A program made the translations under genes and the position numbers. From Rhodomicrobium sp. (GTDB lineage: Bacteria; Pseudomonadota; Alphaproteobacteria; Rhizobiales; HXMU1428-3), in the NCBI GenBank assembly GCA_021604665.1, contig BQJK01000002.1, positions 496,001-560,000 on the forward strand: DNA of 64,000 bases. The letters are read 5' to 3'. This document shows, one piece after another, positions 45,906-53,363 of the stretch; positions within the stretch are counted from its first letter, which is position 1; the number at the start of each line of letters is the position of its first letter. The notes beneath the pieces are model-generated. The model saw only the letters and a program-made list of their open reading frames with translations. It did not search any database and had not been told where the DNA came from.

Positions 45906-47498
45906 CTAATCAGAGCTAGAATCAATTGTTGAGCTGATTTTTGTAATAACCTTGTCCTTATTAGATTGTACCCATTTCAAGAATATATGGTCCGTTGGTC
46001 CGGAAAATCTTTGTTTTAATGTGTTAAGCCAATTATTATACTCATCCTTAGGTAGACAGCTGGCACCAGCTATAAAGGCAGGCTGTTCGAAACGAGACAT
46101 TTGTCCAATATTACCTTTATTCAATCGAAAAAAGTGTACATCTTGATTTTTACTGCGAATGATATGTAATTGACGTTTATCTAGTACAGATGGCAATCTT
46201 TCTATCTCTTTAAATTGTTTTTTAGAAATTTCCACTATGCCCCTCGTAAAAAGTTCTAAAAGCCACGTTCTTATCAACTGTACACTTGCCGCAGGAGGTT
46301 CCAAGGTCGCAGTGATGACACTTTCTGTTAATTGCGTAAAACAACCATCAAATTCTTCATTCAGAGATTGCATTAATAGAACAACTTCTTTAGCAAAAAC
46401 GACAAGTTCAGAAAAGTTTCCCGCCACATATTGAATTGCTTCTCTAGGTCTTGTAATTTTTAGTGCTCTAAAAATTACCTTGATTCTACCTATGTCATAA
46501 TCTTCCTTTCCTACCTCGTCCTGCAGCAAACCAAGTAAATTAATTGCTTTCAGGGCTTCAATATCTTTAATGTCAGGCTCGTCGTCAAAATAAATATCAG
46601 CTGTTAATATATCTAAAGCTTCACCTTCGACTTCATCAGAAATTTCGCTAGTTTGAGATTTGATCGTTTGTAGAAATGAAGCTCGCAAAAGCACATCAGT
46701 TTTAGATGCATTGAGAGCCAAACCTTCATTAATACTAAGTTGCTGAGCCAAAAAACTTAATACATCATATGGATCATCTCCTTCTTGGAGAAAAATTCTA
46801 AAATCATCGACGAACCTAGTCGCTGAAATACCATGGTCCAATAGAGCTTTATCTGTATCTGAGAGTGCGAGTTCAGACAGAATTCGTGCTGCAGTTCCTC
46901 CAACTGGTAATCCAAAAGATTGTTTGTCTCTAATAATTTTAATAGATTTTTTTATGTACCGCATTGCTCCATTATTATGTGCTGCTTCATCCAGAAGATT
47001 TTCAAGACGATGAAAGTTTATCCGCGCATAAAAATCCGAAATATCTGTTTTGACGACTTTCTTTATCTTAAGACTGTTTTGAACGTGACTTTGCTGGGAT
47101 AATAACCAATCTTTATAAGTGTGGTCAGATGGAAATAATTGACCTTTATCCCTAGGACTGAAGCGATATGAGAAGTCAGCTATAGAATCTGCTGGCAAAC
47201 GATGTTGTTCAATCAAATCTCCAATTTCAACAACAGCAGATAACAAAAGAAGTGTATCTATTGCACATAATTGATGTGTAATTCTGAAACCATAACGACT
47301 CTTAGGCGCTAATGCTTTCATTGCACTATCTGGGGTGTAGTTATCCAGATCTAGACTACTTAACTCAGAAACTATATCAGTCATTTTATCTTTAAAAAAA
47401 GCGATCTCATGCAAGTGAGGAAAAACATCTGTGTCACCATACTTACAGAGATGAGCAATAGACATTTCAATTGAAGTCGCCGATAAATTAAATGTCAT
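45906..47498 (-). CDS. Reverse transcriptase, unclassified (candidate defence RT)
   Basis: A 530-residue RNA-directed DNA polymerase. Motif A is KTDISDFYARINFHRL at 150-165 (catalytic D152). The template-primer motif is GLPVGGTAARILSELAL at 196-212. Motif C is RFVDDF at 228-233 (D231, D232), followed by LALNASKT. All three catalytic aspartates are present. The RT core ends near residue 275. The remaining 255 residues are a helical domain without recognised motif. No maturase or endonuclease domain is present, so it is not a typical group II intron RT. The shape fits the 'unknown group'/Abi-like RTs linked to phage defence. GGGAG lies 8 bases before the ATG. Confidence 0.85.
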   Translation of the reverse strand: MTFNLSATSIEMSIAHLCKYGDTDVFPHLHEIAFFKDKMTDIVSELSSLDLDNYTPDSAMKALAPKSRYGFRITHQLCAIDTLLLLSAVVEIGDLIEQHRLPADSIADFSYRFSPRDKGQLFPSDHTYKDWLLSQQSHVQNSLKIKKVVKTDISDFYARINFHRLENLLDEAAHNNGAMRYIKKSIKIIRDKQSFGLPVGGTAARILSELALSDTDKALLDHGISATRFVDDFRIFLQEGDDPYDVLSFLAQQLSINEGLALNASKTDVLLRASFLQTIKSQTSEISDEVEGEALDILTADIYFDDEPDIKDIEALKAINLLGLLQDEVGKEDYDIGRIKVIFRALKITRPREAIQYVAGNFSELVVFAKEVVLLMQSLNEEFDGCFTQLTESVITATLEPPAASVQLIRTWLLELFTRGIVEISKKQFKEIERLPSVLDKRQLHIIRSKNQDVHFFRLNKGNIGQMSRFEQPAFIAGASCLPKDEYNNWLNTLKQRFSGPTDHIFLKWVQSNKDKVITKISSTIDSSSD

Positions 47499-48143
47499 CC
47501 AATTACTCCCAGTGAAAAGTTGTTATTATACGTCACGATTGAGGAGGCAAGAAGAACAGTTTATATATTTCATGAGATTTTTCCCCACTAAGCAGCCCCC
47601 CAATTGTCGGCAAACAATTTGAGACCAATTGCGCGCCCGCCGCTCGCTTTATAGCCGCGGTGCTTTCGCGTTACGGCCGACTTCGAATCTGACAGCCCGA
47701 GCAACTGTGCGACTAGCGCAGAGGCGAGCGGCCGAATCCTGCCCCGACCCGATAGGGGAGAGGTGAGGCAAGTCACGCCTATCGGACATTTAATTTTACT
47801 TTAAAAATTAGCGTGATGGCAGCTTCGAAGTCGGGCGTGATAACGCCCGGCAATTGGGGGTAAAGAAAATATGTAAGGCGCAGCGATCGCTGCGCCTTTC
47901 CTTAGCTAAAGGTTGATTTGTTTTGTGGGATTTTTGCAAAGATGAGGTTGGCAACATGGCGCTGCCAGGCGGCTCCACATTGAAGGCAAGATTATAAGTT
48001 CATTGTCCTTTTGCGAGCCGGGTCGGGCAGCAAATATGGTTCGCACCAGGCAATAGATTTGAACCCTTGTCAATATTGCATGTCCGATAAGCTCTGGCAC
48101 ACTGAAGTGATTGTTCTAACAGCAATTATGGAAGGATTTCGAC
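47499..48143. other. Repeat-rich intergenic region upstream of the RT gene
   Basis: About 645 bases with no convincing protein gene. The segment 47590-47870 is notably richer in G/C than the RT gene. It contains spaced inverted repeats: 47597-47610 with 47847-47860 (14 bases, one mismatch), 47677-47687 with 47824-47834 (11 exact), and 47780-47789 with 48080-48089 (10 exact). The region lies on the 5' side of the RT. It may encode a structured RNA or mark a junction of the island. Confidence 0.5.
47875..47898. repeat. Perfect 24-base palindrome
   Basis: The two halves, AAGGCGCAGCGA and TCGCTGCGCCTT, are exact complements with no loop; the centre is GCGATCGC. It could be a dimer-protein binding site or a terminator stem with a GATC loop. 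Confidence 0.75.
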
Positions 48144-48350
48144 ATGGCTCAAAATTCCAAACCGATCTATGACGTTTACATTGTTGACGATCGCGGTGAT
48201 ACCCAAGACGCTTTTTGGTTAAAGGTTGGCGCTGCGTTTCCTCACAAGGACAAGGACGGCATGAATGTGGTGCTGCAAGCTTTACCGACCAATGGTCGAC
48301 TGGTCCTGCGCCGCTTCAAAGAAAAGGAAGAAGAGGAGAAGAAACTATAA
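48144..48350 (+). CDS. Small hypothetical protein
   Basis: A 68-residue soluble protein (MAQNSKPIYDVYIVDDRGDT ... RLVLRRF) ending in a Lys/Glu-rich helix. GGAAGGA lies 9 bases before the ATG. The composition is protein-like and balanced, unlike the non-coding stretches on both sides. It resembles the small strand-rich proteins common on alphaproteobacterial plasmids and islands. The function is unknown. Confidence 0.7.
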   Translation: MAQNSKPIYDVYIVDDRGDTQDAFWLKVGAAFPHKDKDGMNVVLQALPTNGRLVLRRFKEKEEEEKKL

Positions 48351-48730
48351 TTGACGTGGGGTTACTCACGGTGCAATCAAGAGCTGGCTATCATTCAGAT
48401 GGCTGGCTCTTTTTTTGTGTTTATTGTATCTGCTTCTTTTTTCAAAATTTAGAGTTAGAAAAAGGAAGCCCTCGCCGTCCATCTTTTTGGAGCCACCTAT
48501 CGCTCACATACCATTTGTTGGTGGGGGAGAGGTGGCGCAGAGGATTATGCGGCGGTGCCATCTTTTTGGTGAACCAGAGCTTTATCAGCGTAAGGGATCG
48601 AAGCCGGGGGGTTACCCCCTATGGCCAAGACGAGCGGCGCGAATAGCAGAGTCCGGCTTGGGGTTACCCAAGAGCCCGACCCGATCTGAGAGCAGGCGCA
48701 AATGAGAGAAAGAGGGGAACGCCCAAAGGG
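48351..48730. other. GC-rich non-coding block
   Basis: The second half is rich in G/C. It holds GGGGGTTACCCCC near 48607 and related GGGTTACCC at 48661. A GCCCGACCC motif near 48676 also occurs, exactly or with one change, at about 47753 and (inverted) 48014. Open frames overlap in several phases with no ribosome site, so no gene is called. Confidence 0.4.
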
Positions 48731-49042
48731 TTAAATCTGACCAAAATAATCTGACTTGCCATAAAACACCCGCAGGATTTTAACACCAGCTTGGGGGTGC
48801 TCACTCTTCGTTTTAATAACCTGGTAAATCAGCACATGAGCCTTGTGCGAATAGCGATGAAAGGGAACAGCCTGCACATCAAAAATTGTCCCCATATAGG
48901 GATTGCGAGCAAGCAAATCAAACAGGTCGAATAAGTCTTCAAGATAACTATCAGCTTGGCATTCACCAAACCAATCCAAGCCTTGGCGATAAATATCCTG
49001 CAAATCTTGCGCGGCATCATCGCTGAGCAGAAAGTCAGCCAT
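48731..49042 (-). CDS. RelE/ParE-family toxin
   Basis: A 103-residue protein of the RelE/ParE fold. It opens with DFLLSDDAAQDLQDIYRQGLDW and continues with FDLLARNPYMGTIFD and PFHRYSHKAHVLIYQV. The C-terminal strand is VKILRVFYGKSDY. The pattern is closer to ParE (gyrase poison) than to RelE (mRNA nuclease). It lies 2 bases after its partner gene on the same strand, the usual antitoxin-toxin order. It probably stabilises the island. Confidence 0.85.
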   Translation of the reverse strand: MADFLLSDDAAQDLQDIYRQGLDWFGECQADSYLEDLFDLFDLLARNPYMGTIFDVQAVPFHRYSHKAHVLIYQVIKTKSEHPQAGVKILRVFYGKSDYFGQI

Positions 49043-49044
49043 TG

Positions 49045-49395
49045 TTACGCAAGTTGAAGTGCCGCCCGTTTTATATCTTTTAGGCTAAAGCTGCGCCCCT
49101 GTTGGGCAGAGGCCGATAAGATGGCGGTCTCATAGAGTTGTTTTTGAGCACTTAGCCGCATTGAGCTAAGCGTTTGCCGATCAATCTTGTTTGGGGCAGC
49201 CAGATTGATCCGGCCATCAAGGGAATGACCGGTAGTGAGATATGGCTTGGTTTGACTGTCATGAGTTTGGCTGTCACAAATGGTGACCACAACAAGCTGT
49301 TCTGGATTGGTAAATTGGCTGGCCCATTCAACGGGCAGCTCTGAAGCCTTGATGATTTTTGTAAAGGCGGTACTGAATTGATTTATTTGTTGCAT
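49045..49395 (-). CDS. Putative antitoxin of the ParE-like toxin
   Basis: A 116-residue protein directly preceding the toxin gene. It is longer than ParD (about 80 residues) and does not show its ribbon-helix-helix start. The N-terminal half is beta-rich with hydrophobic strands (EQLVVVTICDS). The C-terminal half is helical (DRQTLSSMRLSAQKQLYETAI ... SLKDIKRAALQL) and is likely the toxin-binding part. The role is inferred from order and spacing only. Confidence 0.65.
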   Translation of the reverse strand: MQQINQFSTAFTKIIKASELPVEWASQFTNPEQLVVVTICDSQTHDSQTKPYLTTGHSLDGRINLAAPNKIDRQTLSSMRLSAQKQLYETAILSASAQQGRSFSLKDIKRAALQLA

Positions 49396-49753
49396 AAGTG
49401 GTTAGTTTCTATGCCGACATTATATCATATTAAATCCAAAAGGCGAGTGGTTCAAACTTACAAGATTGAGCGTCGGACAATATTTATTTGCCGACACAGA
49501 CCCGATTTCAAAACGAAACTACCTAGAATTGAGTGGCCTTGACAGACGAGCCAATTTGTTGCGTGGTTTAAGCTCTTTTTTCAAAGGAAAATTTAATTTC
49601 GTTGGTTTTGAATATTTTTAGATTGAGTATTGTTAACTGTGTATTTTTATATAGAAGGAAGTGAAATTTCTGCATATTTGGGGGCGCAATGATTGCAGTT
49701 CTGGAACTGCAAATTTTGCACATCCAGTTAAGCAAGCGCGAAAACAAGCAGAG
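49396..49753. other. Intergenic region, toxin pair/HTH
   Basis: About 360 A/T-rich bases with no gene seen. The toxin-antitoxin promoter is expected here. GCCGACA occurs twice, about 70 bases apart. Confidence 0.4.
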
Positions 49754-50122
49754 CTAAACAGGCTTAGTTCCCTTCCCCACCTTGCCTTTAATGGTCAGAT
49801 GCAAGGTGTAGATATTGGGCTTATTCAGCCCTTGTCGCTTGACACTGATGCAATCGCGCTGCTGCAGTTCCTTGATAAAGGTGACCACTGAACGAGGTGA
49901 TACGCCAATGTCTTCCGCCAGAGTTGCCTGGCCGGGAAAACAATAATTATTTGCCCATGCATATGAGAGCAGCATGGCATAGGTGAGCTTAGCTCCAACG
50001 GATAAGTCTTTTGATTTAAGGATAAAATTAGGAACCTGGGTAAAGCCCTGGGCAGAGACGGGATCAAAGCCATCAAGGATGATGTTTTGGTGCCGCGCTA
50101 ATTGTCCTTTGATATGCTCCAT
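49754..50122 (-). CDS. Plasmid-type winged helix-turn-helix protein
   Basis: A 122-residue protein. The segment FTQVPNFILKSKDLSVGAKLTYAMLLSYAWANNYCFPGQATLAEDIGVSPRSVVTFIKELQQRDCISVKR is the HTH_36-type winged helix found at the N-terminus of plasmid and phage replication initiators. The catalytic or second domain is absent, so this is either a stand-alone regulator or a shortened initiator. It follows the coiled-coil gene by 9 bases. Confidence 0.75.
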   Translation of the reverse strand: MEHIKGQLARHQNIILDGFDPVSAQGFTQVPNFILKSKDLSVGAKLTYAMLLSYAWANNYCFPGQATLAEDIGVSPRSVVTFIKELQQRDCISVKRQGLNKPNIYTLHLTIKGKVGKGTKPV

Positions 50123-50131
50123 AAAGCTTTA

Positions 50132-51211
50132 TTATACATCAATTCCGCCAAACTGCCTCACACTCCCCTCTCTGGCGTCCACAGGCGCTGTGCCAGCTGG
50201 ATCATCAACCTGCCGCCTGATGCGTTCGGCTTCCAGCAGAAAGGTGCCCAGGTTCTCGCTTTGGGCAACTGCATTGGCTTTTTGCAGCTCAATCAAGCGC
50301 TCATTGGCGTCGATTAGTACATTTTGTATCCGTGTCTGCAAATGCTCATTGCGTCTTTCTAAACGCTCGACCTGAGTCTCCAATCGCTGCACAAAGGGGT
50401 GCGTTAGAAGGTCATTCAATTCAAGCCCTGCACTCCCCTGTTCCCCCTTCTCACTTGCGTGCTCAATTTGAGATTCAGCTAAAGCTTCAGGACCTAACTT
50501 GCCGGTTGGTGCTTGCTGGGCGGCATCACCGATAAAGCGATCAATTGAAGACCGTTCAATCATATAGCGAATGCCATTTTCTGTTGGCACCTGATAGCTG
50601 ACCAAGGCGCGCCCGGTTGTCCGTGAGCAATATTTCTGAATGGTCCGCATATGACGTGGCAAGCCACGTTCGCGAAAAATTTCAACGGCCTCTTCAACGG
50701 TCACCAGATCGGCATGGTCAGGCGGCGTTTGTGCAGATTGCGGTTCGTCCTCCTTATTCACTTTCTCCCCATTTTGTATTGGTTCACCCTCGTCGATTGT
50801 TTTATCAGAACGAACACTCTGACCACCTTCTGGCATGGTAGGGCGCGGCATCTGATCGGCAGGCATCACCACCTCGGGCACAATCTGTTGCTGTTGTTGA
50901 CCATGTTCGGCCATGTCAGTTTTTACCATTTCGCCATGTTCAACCATGATGGGGCGTGGTTGTTCATCTGGGTCAAAAAAAGGCTCCGGTTCAATCGAGG
51001 TAGTGAATAAATTTTGTGAGGGCGCGGCTGGGCGCGTCGTTTCATCGGCTTTATCATGACGGGGTGCGAACGGCCATGACTCAGCATCTGCGGAGACCAA
51101 TTTATCATCGGCCATGGCTGGCCGAGGTAGGGCAGGTTGAAATTCGGGGCTTAAATGAAAAGGGCGCGGTCGGGCAGGGTCTTGATGGTCTGAGTTTTGC
51201 TCATCGTTCAT
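50132..51211 (-). CDS. Coiled-coil protein with MerR-like DNA-binding region
   Basis: A 359-residue protein. Residues 1-165 are disordered, rich in Pro, Asp and Gln. Residues 170-230 (VTVEEAVEIFRERGLPRHMRTIQKYCSRTTG ... YMIERSSIDRFI) look like a MerR/AlpA helix-turn-helix. Residues 265-330 are a coiled coil (VQRLETQVERLERRNEHLQTRI). It is probably a DNA-binding partition or replication accessory of the island, operating with the adjacent HTH protein. That role is inferred from context. Confidence 0.7.
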   Translation of the reverse strand: MNDEQNSDHQDPARPRPFHLSPEFQPALPRPAMADDKLVSADAESWPFAPRHDKADETTRPAAPSQNLFTTSIEPEPFFDPDEQPRPIMVEHGEMVKTDMAEHGQQQQQIVPEVVMPADQMPRPTMPEGGQSVRSDKTIDEGEPIQNGEKVNKEDEPQSAQTPPDHADLVTVEEAVEIFRERGLPRHMRTIQKYCSRTTGRALVSYQVPTENGIRYMIERSSIDRFIGDAAQQAPTGKLGPEALAESQIEHASEKGEQGSAGLELNDLLTHPFVQRLETQVERLERRNEHLQTRIQNVLIDANERLIELQKANAVAQSENLGTFLLEAERIRRQVDDPAGTAPVDAREGSVRQFGGIDV

Positions 51212-51415
51212 TACTTTAAGTATAGCAAGAGGTGATAGATGGTGTAGGGTTTATCCCCAATGAGATTAGGTAACGAAACATAGAAAAAAGATCGAAGAAC
51301 ATCAGACAAGCTGCAATCAACTATCGTGAAATGCTGTTATCGGTGAAAGCATTAGAGCTTGAGCATTTCTTGCTTCAGATCAAGTCAACTTGCGTATAAG
51401 TTATTGATATTTAAT

Positions 51416-51459
51416 AAGTTACCATATTTATGGAATTTTTAGGAAAAATATGGTAACTT
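51416..51459. promoter_or_regulatory. Perfect 14-bp inverted repeat before the nucleotidyltransferase gene
   Basis: AAGTTACCATATTT (51416-51429) and its exact complement AAATATGGTAACTT (51446-51459) flank a 16-base spacer. The right arm ends 27 bases before the start codon at 51487. It may be an operator for a dimer or an RNA hairpin in the leader. Confidence 0.7.
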
Positions 51460-51486
51460 AAATAATTTCAGACACTTAGGTGATGC

Positions 51487-52533
51487 ATGCAGTTTAGGGA
51501 ATTAAATAACGAGCAACGTCGGTTTTTAATAGATACTCAACAAACTTACGACGCGCTAAGGACCACTCAGCGGAATTTTCAGCTTAGCTACAAAGGTAGC
51601 ATGAGATGGAAAAAAGTTAAGGGAAAAGACTATCTATATAGACTCATAGACAGACGGCATAGTTCACTTGGACCTCGATCTCCAGAAACTGAGAAATTAA
51701 AAGATCAATATACAACAGCTCGTCGGCGATTACGAGATAGAAAGAACAGTCTCAAAAAACGCCTCGAGGAACGAGCTCCCATCTTAAGGGGGTTGGGATT
51801 GGGGCGACTTGATAGCATACCCGCTCGCATTCTTCGATTATTAGATGAGCAGAACTTATTAGGTAAGTCCTTAACTGTTGTTGGCACAAATGCTCTGTTC
51901 GCTTATGAGATGTTAGTTGGCGTACATTTTGAGACCGACTTACTAACTACAGAAGACGCGGACTTATTGTGGGATATGCGACGAGGTTTGGGAGTGGCAG
52001 GTTCAGATTTCAACAATAAGGGCTTGATAGGACTATTAAGAAAAGTTGATCCTTCATTTGAGATTCAAGGGAAAATGAGCTGCCGCGCCTTCAATAAGGA
52101 CGGTTACTATGTTGATTTGATTGTGCCTGAGAATAATCAATTTCTTATGAGTAAAGACGATCGGATGGTACCATCTGTTGAAGACTTATACGGAGCTCCT
52201 ATTAAAGGTCTCGACTGGCTTATCAATTCGCCTAAAATTGAAGCTGTACTAATTGATACAAAGGGCTTCCCCGTATTTATGTCTTGTGTCGACCCTCGTG
52301 TATTCGCATTACATAAATTATGGATGTCTAAAAGAGAAGACAGAGATCCATTTAAGAAAAACCGTGACAGAGATCAGGCCTTATCGGTTGCAGCTTTGGT
52401 TAATACATATTTACCGTCAAAGTTCACAGACAAAGATCTAAATGCTCTACCTAAAGAAGTGCTAAATCTCAGGAACGAATTAAATATTAAAGGCACTGGT
52501 TATTTAGAAACGAGTGAAAAAGATGGTTGGTGA
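51487..52533 (+). CDS. GSU2403-family nucleotidyltransferase-fold protein
   Basis: A 348-residue protein. The N-terminal 100 residues are a basic helical region (DTQQTYDALRTTQRN ... RRRLRDRKNSLKKRLEE). The nucleotidyltransferase-fold core follows: VVGTNALFAYE at 131-141, and acidic residues in FETDLLTTEDADLLWD (148-163), plausible metal ligands. The second half contains DLIVPENNQF and FALHKLWMSKREDRD. It matches the NTP_transf_8 type of protein. The target is unknown; related folds act as antitoxin-coupled toxins. It is the only plus-strand gene between the toxin pair and the integrase. Confidence 0.75.
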   Translation: MQFRELNNEQRRFLIDTQQTYDALRTTQRNFQLSYKGSMRWKKVKGKDYLYRLIDRRHSSLGPRSPETEKLKDQYTTARRRLRDRKNSLKKRLEERAPILRGLGLGRLDSIPARILRLLDEQNLLGKSLTVVGTNALFAYEMLVGVHFETDLLTTEDADLLWDMRRGLGVAGSDFNNKGLIGLLRKVDPSFEIQGKMSCRAFNKDGYYVDLIVPENNQFLMSKDDRMVPSVEDLYGAPIKGLDWLINSPKIEAVLIDTKGFPVFMSCVDPRVFALHKLWMSKREDRDPFKKNRDRDQALSVAALVNTYLPSKFTDKDLNALPKEVLNLRNELNIKGTGYLETSEKDGW

Positions 52534-52557
52534 CACGCATCTCCAAATTACAGAAAA

Positions 52558-52587
52558 ACCGCCCCACTATAAATATAGTAAGGCGGT
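52558..52587. terminator. Hairpin between nucleotidyltransferase and DUF3768 genes
   Basis: ACCGCC at 52558 pairs with GGCGGT at 52582-52587, and ACTAT with ATAGT inside, with a small internal bulge. There is no T-run on either side. It lies between two convergent genes and probably ends both. Confidence 0.5.
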
Positions 52588-52611
52588 AACCTTCTAAATG
52601 GAATGATACCA

Positions 52612-52950
52612 TCAATATTCATGAGCAAACATGATGGTCAGAACACGGTGTGTTTTTGAAGGATCACTTGGATCTTCAGAGCCGTATTTTTGGTCTCGAT
52701 CATAATAATCAATTTTCCAAAACACCTTTTTTCCATCAATAATCAGACTTCCAAAATCATGTTGGCCGTATGGATCATTGTCGGCTGTGAAGGAATTGAA
52801 GGCTGCAACTTCTGCATTGACCCTGATTAAAAATTCAGGACCTTCCGCTTGAATTCCAGCGGTTACATATCGGCTTCCGCCAATACCTCGACGCCGGAAC
52901 TCATCATTAAGCTCTGCTATTTTCGTAGCAGATAATTGTTGGTTTACCAT
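52612..52950 (-). CDS. DUF3768 protein
   Basis: A 112-residue protein with the DUF3768 signature: IAELNDEFRR at the start, DPYGQHDFGSLIIDGKKVFWKIDYYDRD and the C-terminal SKTHRVLTIMFAHEY. The family is common on alphaproteobacterial plasmids and islands and has no known function. GGAGG lies 8 bases before the ATG at 52950. The frame is open upstream to 53136, but that part has no family match. Confidence 0.88.
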   Translation of the reverse strand: MVNQQLSATKIAELNDEFRRRGIGGSRYVTAGIQAEGPEFLIRVNAEVAAFNSFTADNDPYGQHDFGSLIIDGKKVFWKIDYYDRDQKYGSEDPSDPSKTHRVLTIMFAHEY

Positions 52951-53363
52951 TGAAATACCTCCGTGGCAGATAACCAGCATAGGAAATTCTATACTGGTGA
53001 CTGACACCGAGGTCGGGGTTGGTCTTCCATAATTCAAAGGAACTTCTGGCATTATTTTATCATGACATACGACCAATCGCGACTTGGCATGACTTCTCCA
53101 GGGTAGATTCGACCACGCCGCAGCATGAATGGACATGCCATATGTAAGGCCACGACTGGCCGCGCCCTGTCAGAACTGATCCGTTTCTTTAGTTACAAGC
53201 CTTTTTAACCAGAATGGATTAAAGTCGGACATCATCAAAACGGACAACAAACGTCTAAGTTGCTAATTTTGTTATGCTATTTATAAGATACAGCATTCCC
53301 AGTCCTACCTTTCTTATTGGTAGGGACTAACCCAGGGACAAAGGTAGGGGAGAGAATAAATAG
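52951..53363. other. Intergenic region, DUF3768/integrase
   Basis: No gene is called. A short hairpin (GTCCTACC at 53302, GGTAGGGAC at 53319) may close the integrase transcript. Confidence 0.4.

Noticed and set aside
47677-47700. TTCGAATC resembling a tRNA T-loop
   Set aside because: The flanking bases do not form a T-stem and no acceptor or anticodon arm can be built around it.
47588-47776. A 62-residue minus-strand open frame inside the GC-rich region upstream of the RT
   Set aside because: No ribosome site, skewed composition, and it lies wholly within the inverted-repeat region. It is more likely non-coding.
45906-48143. RT as part of a retron or group II intron
   Set aside because: No maturase or endonuclease domain, no intron domain V-like hairpin seen, and no msr/msd-like layout identified directly next to the gene. 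A retron-type RNA is not excluded further upstream.
48356-48705. Overlapping plus-strand frames in the GC-rich block
   Set aside because: Two phases are open at once, with no ribosome site and no family resemblance; typical of high-GC non-coding sequence.
24790-52580. A 14-base match (CCGCCCCACTATAA) shared by the hairpins near 24.8 kb and 52.57 kb
   Set aside because: Matches of this length are expected by chance in 64 kb, and the two hairpins differ in structure.
52951-53136. N-terminal extension of the DUF3768 gene
   Set aside because: The strong ribosome site and family homology both begin at 52950; the extension has no protein-like pattern.
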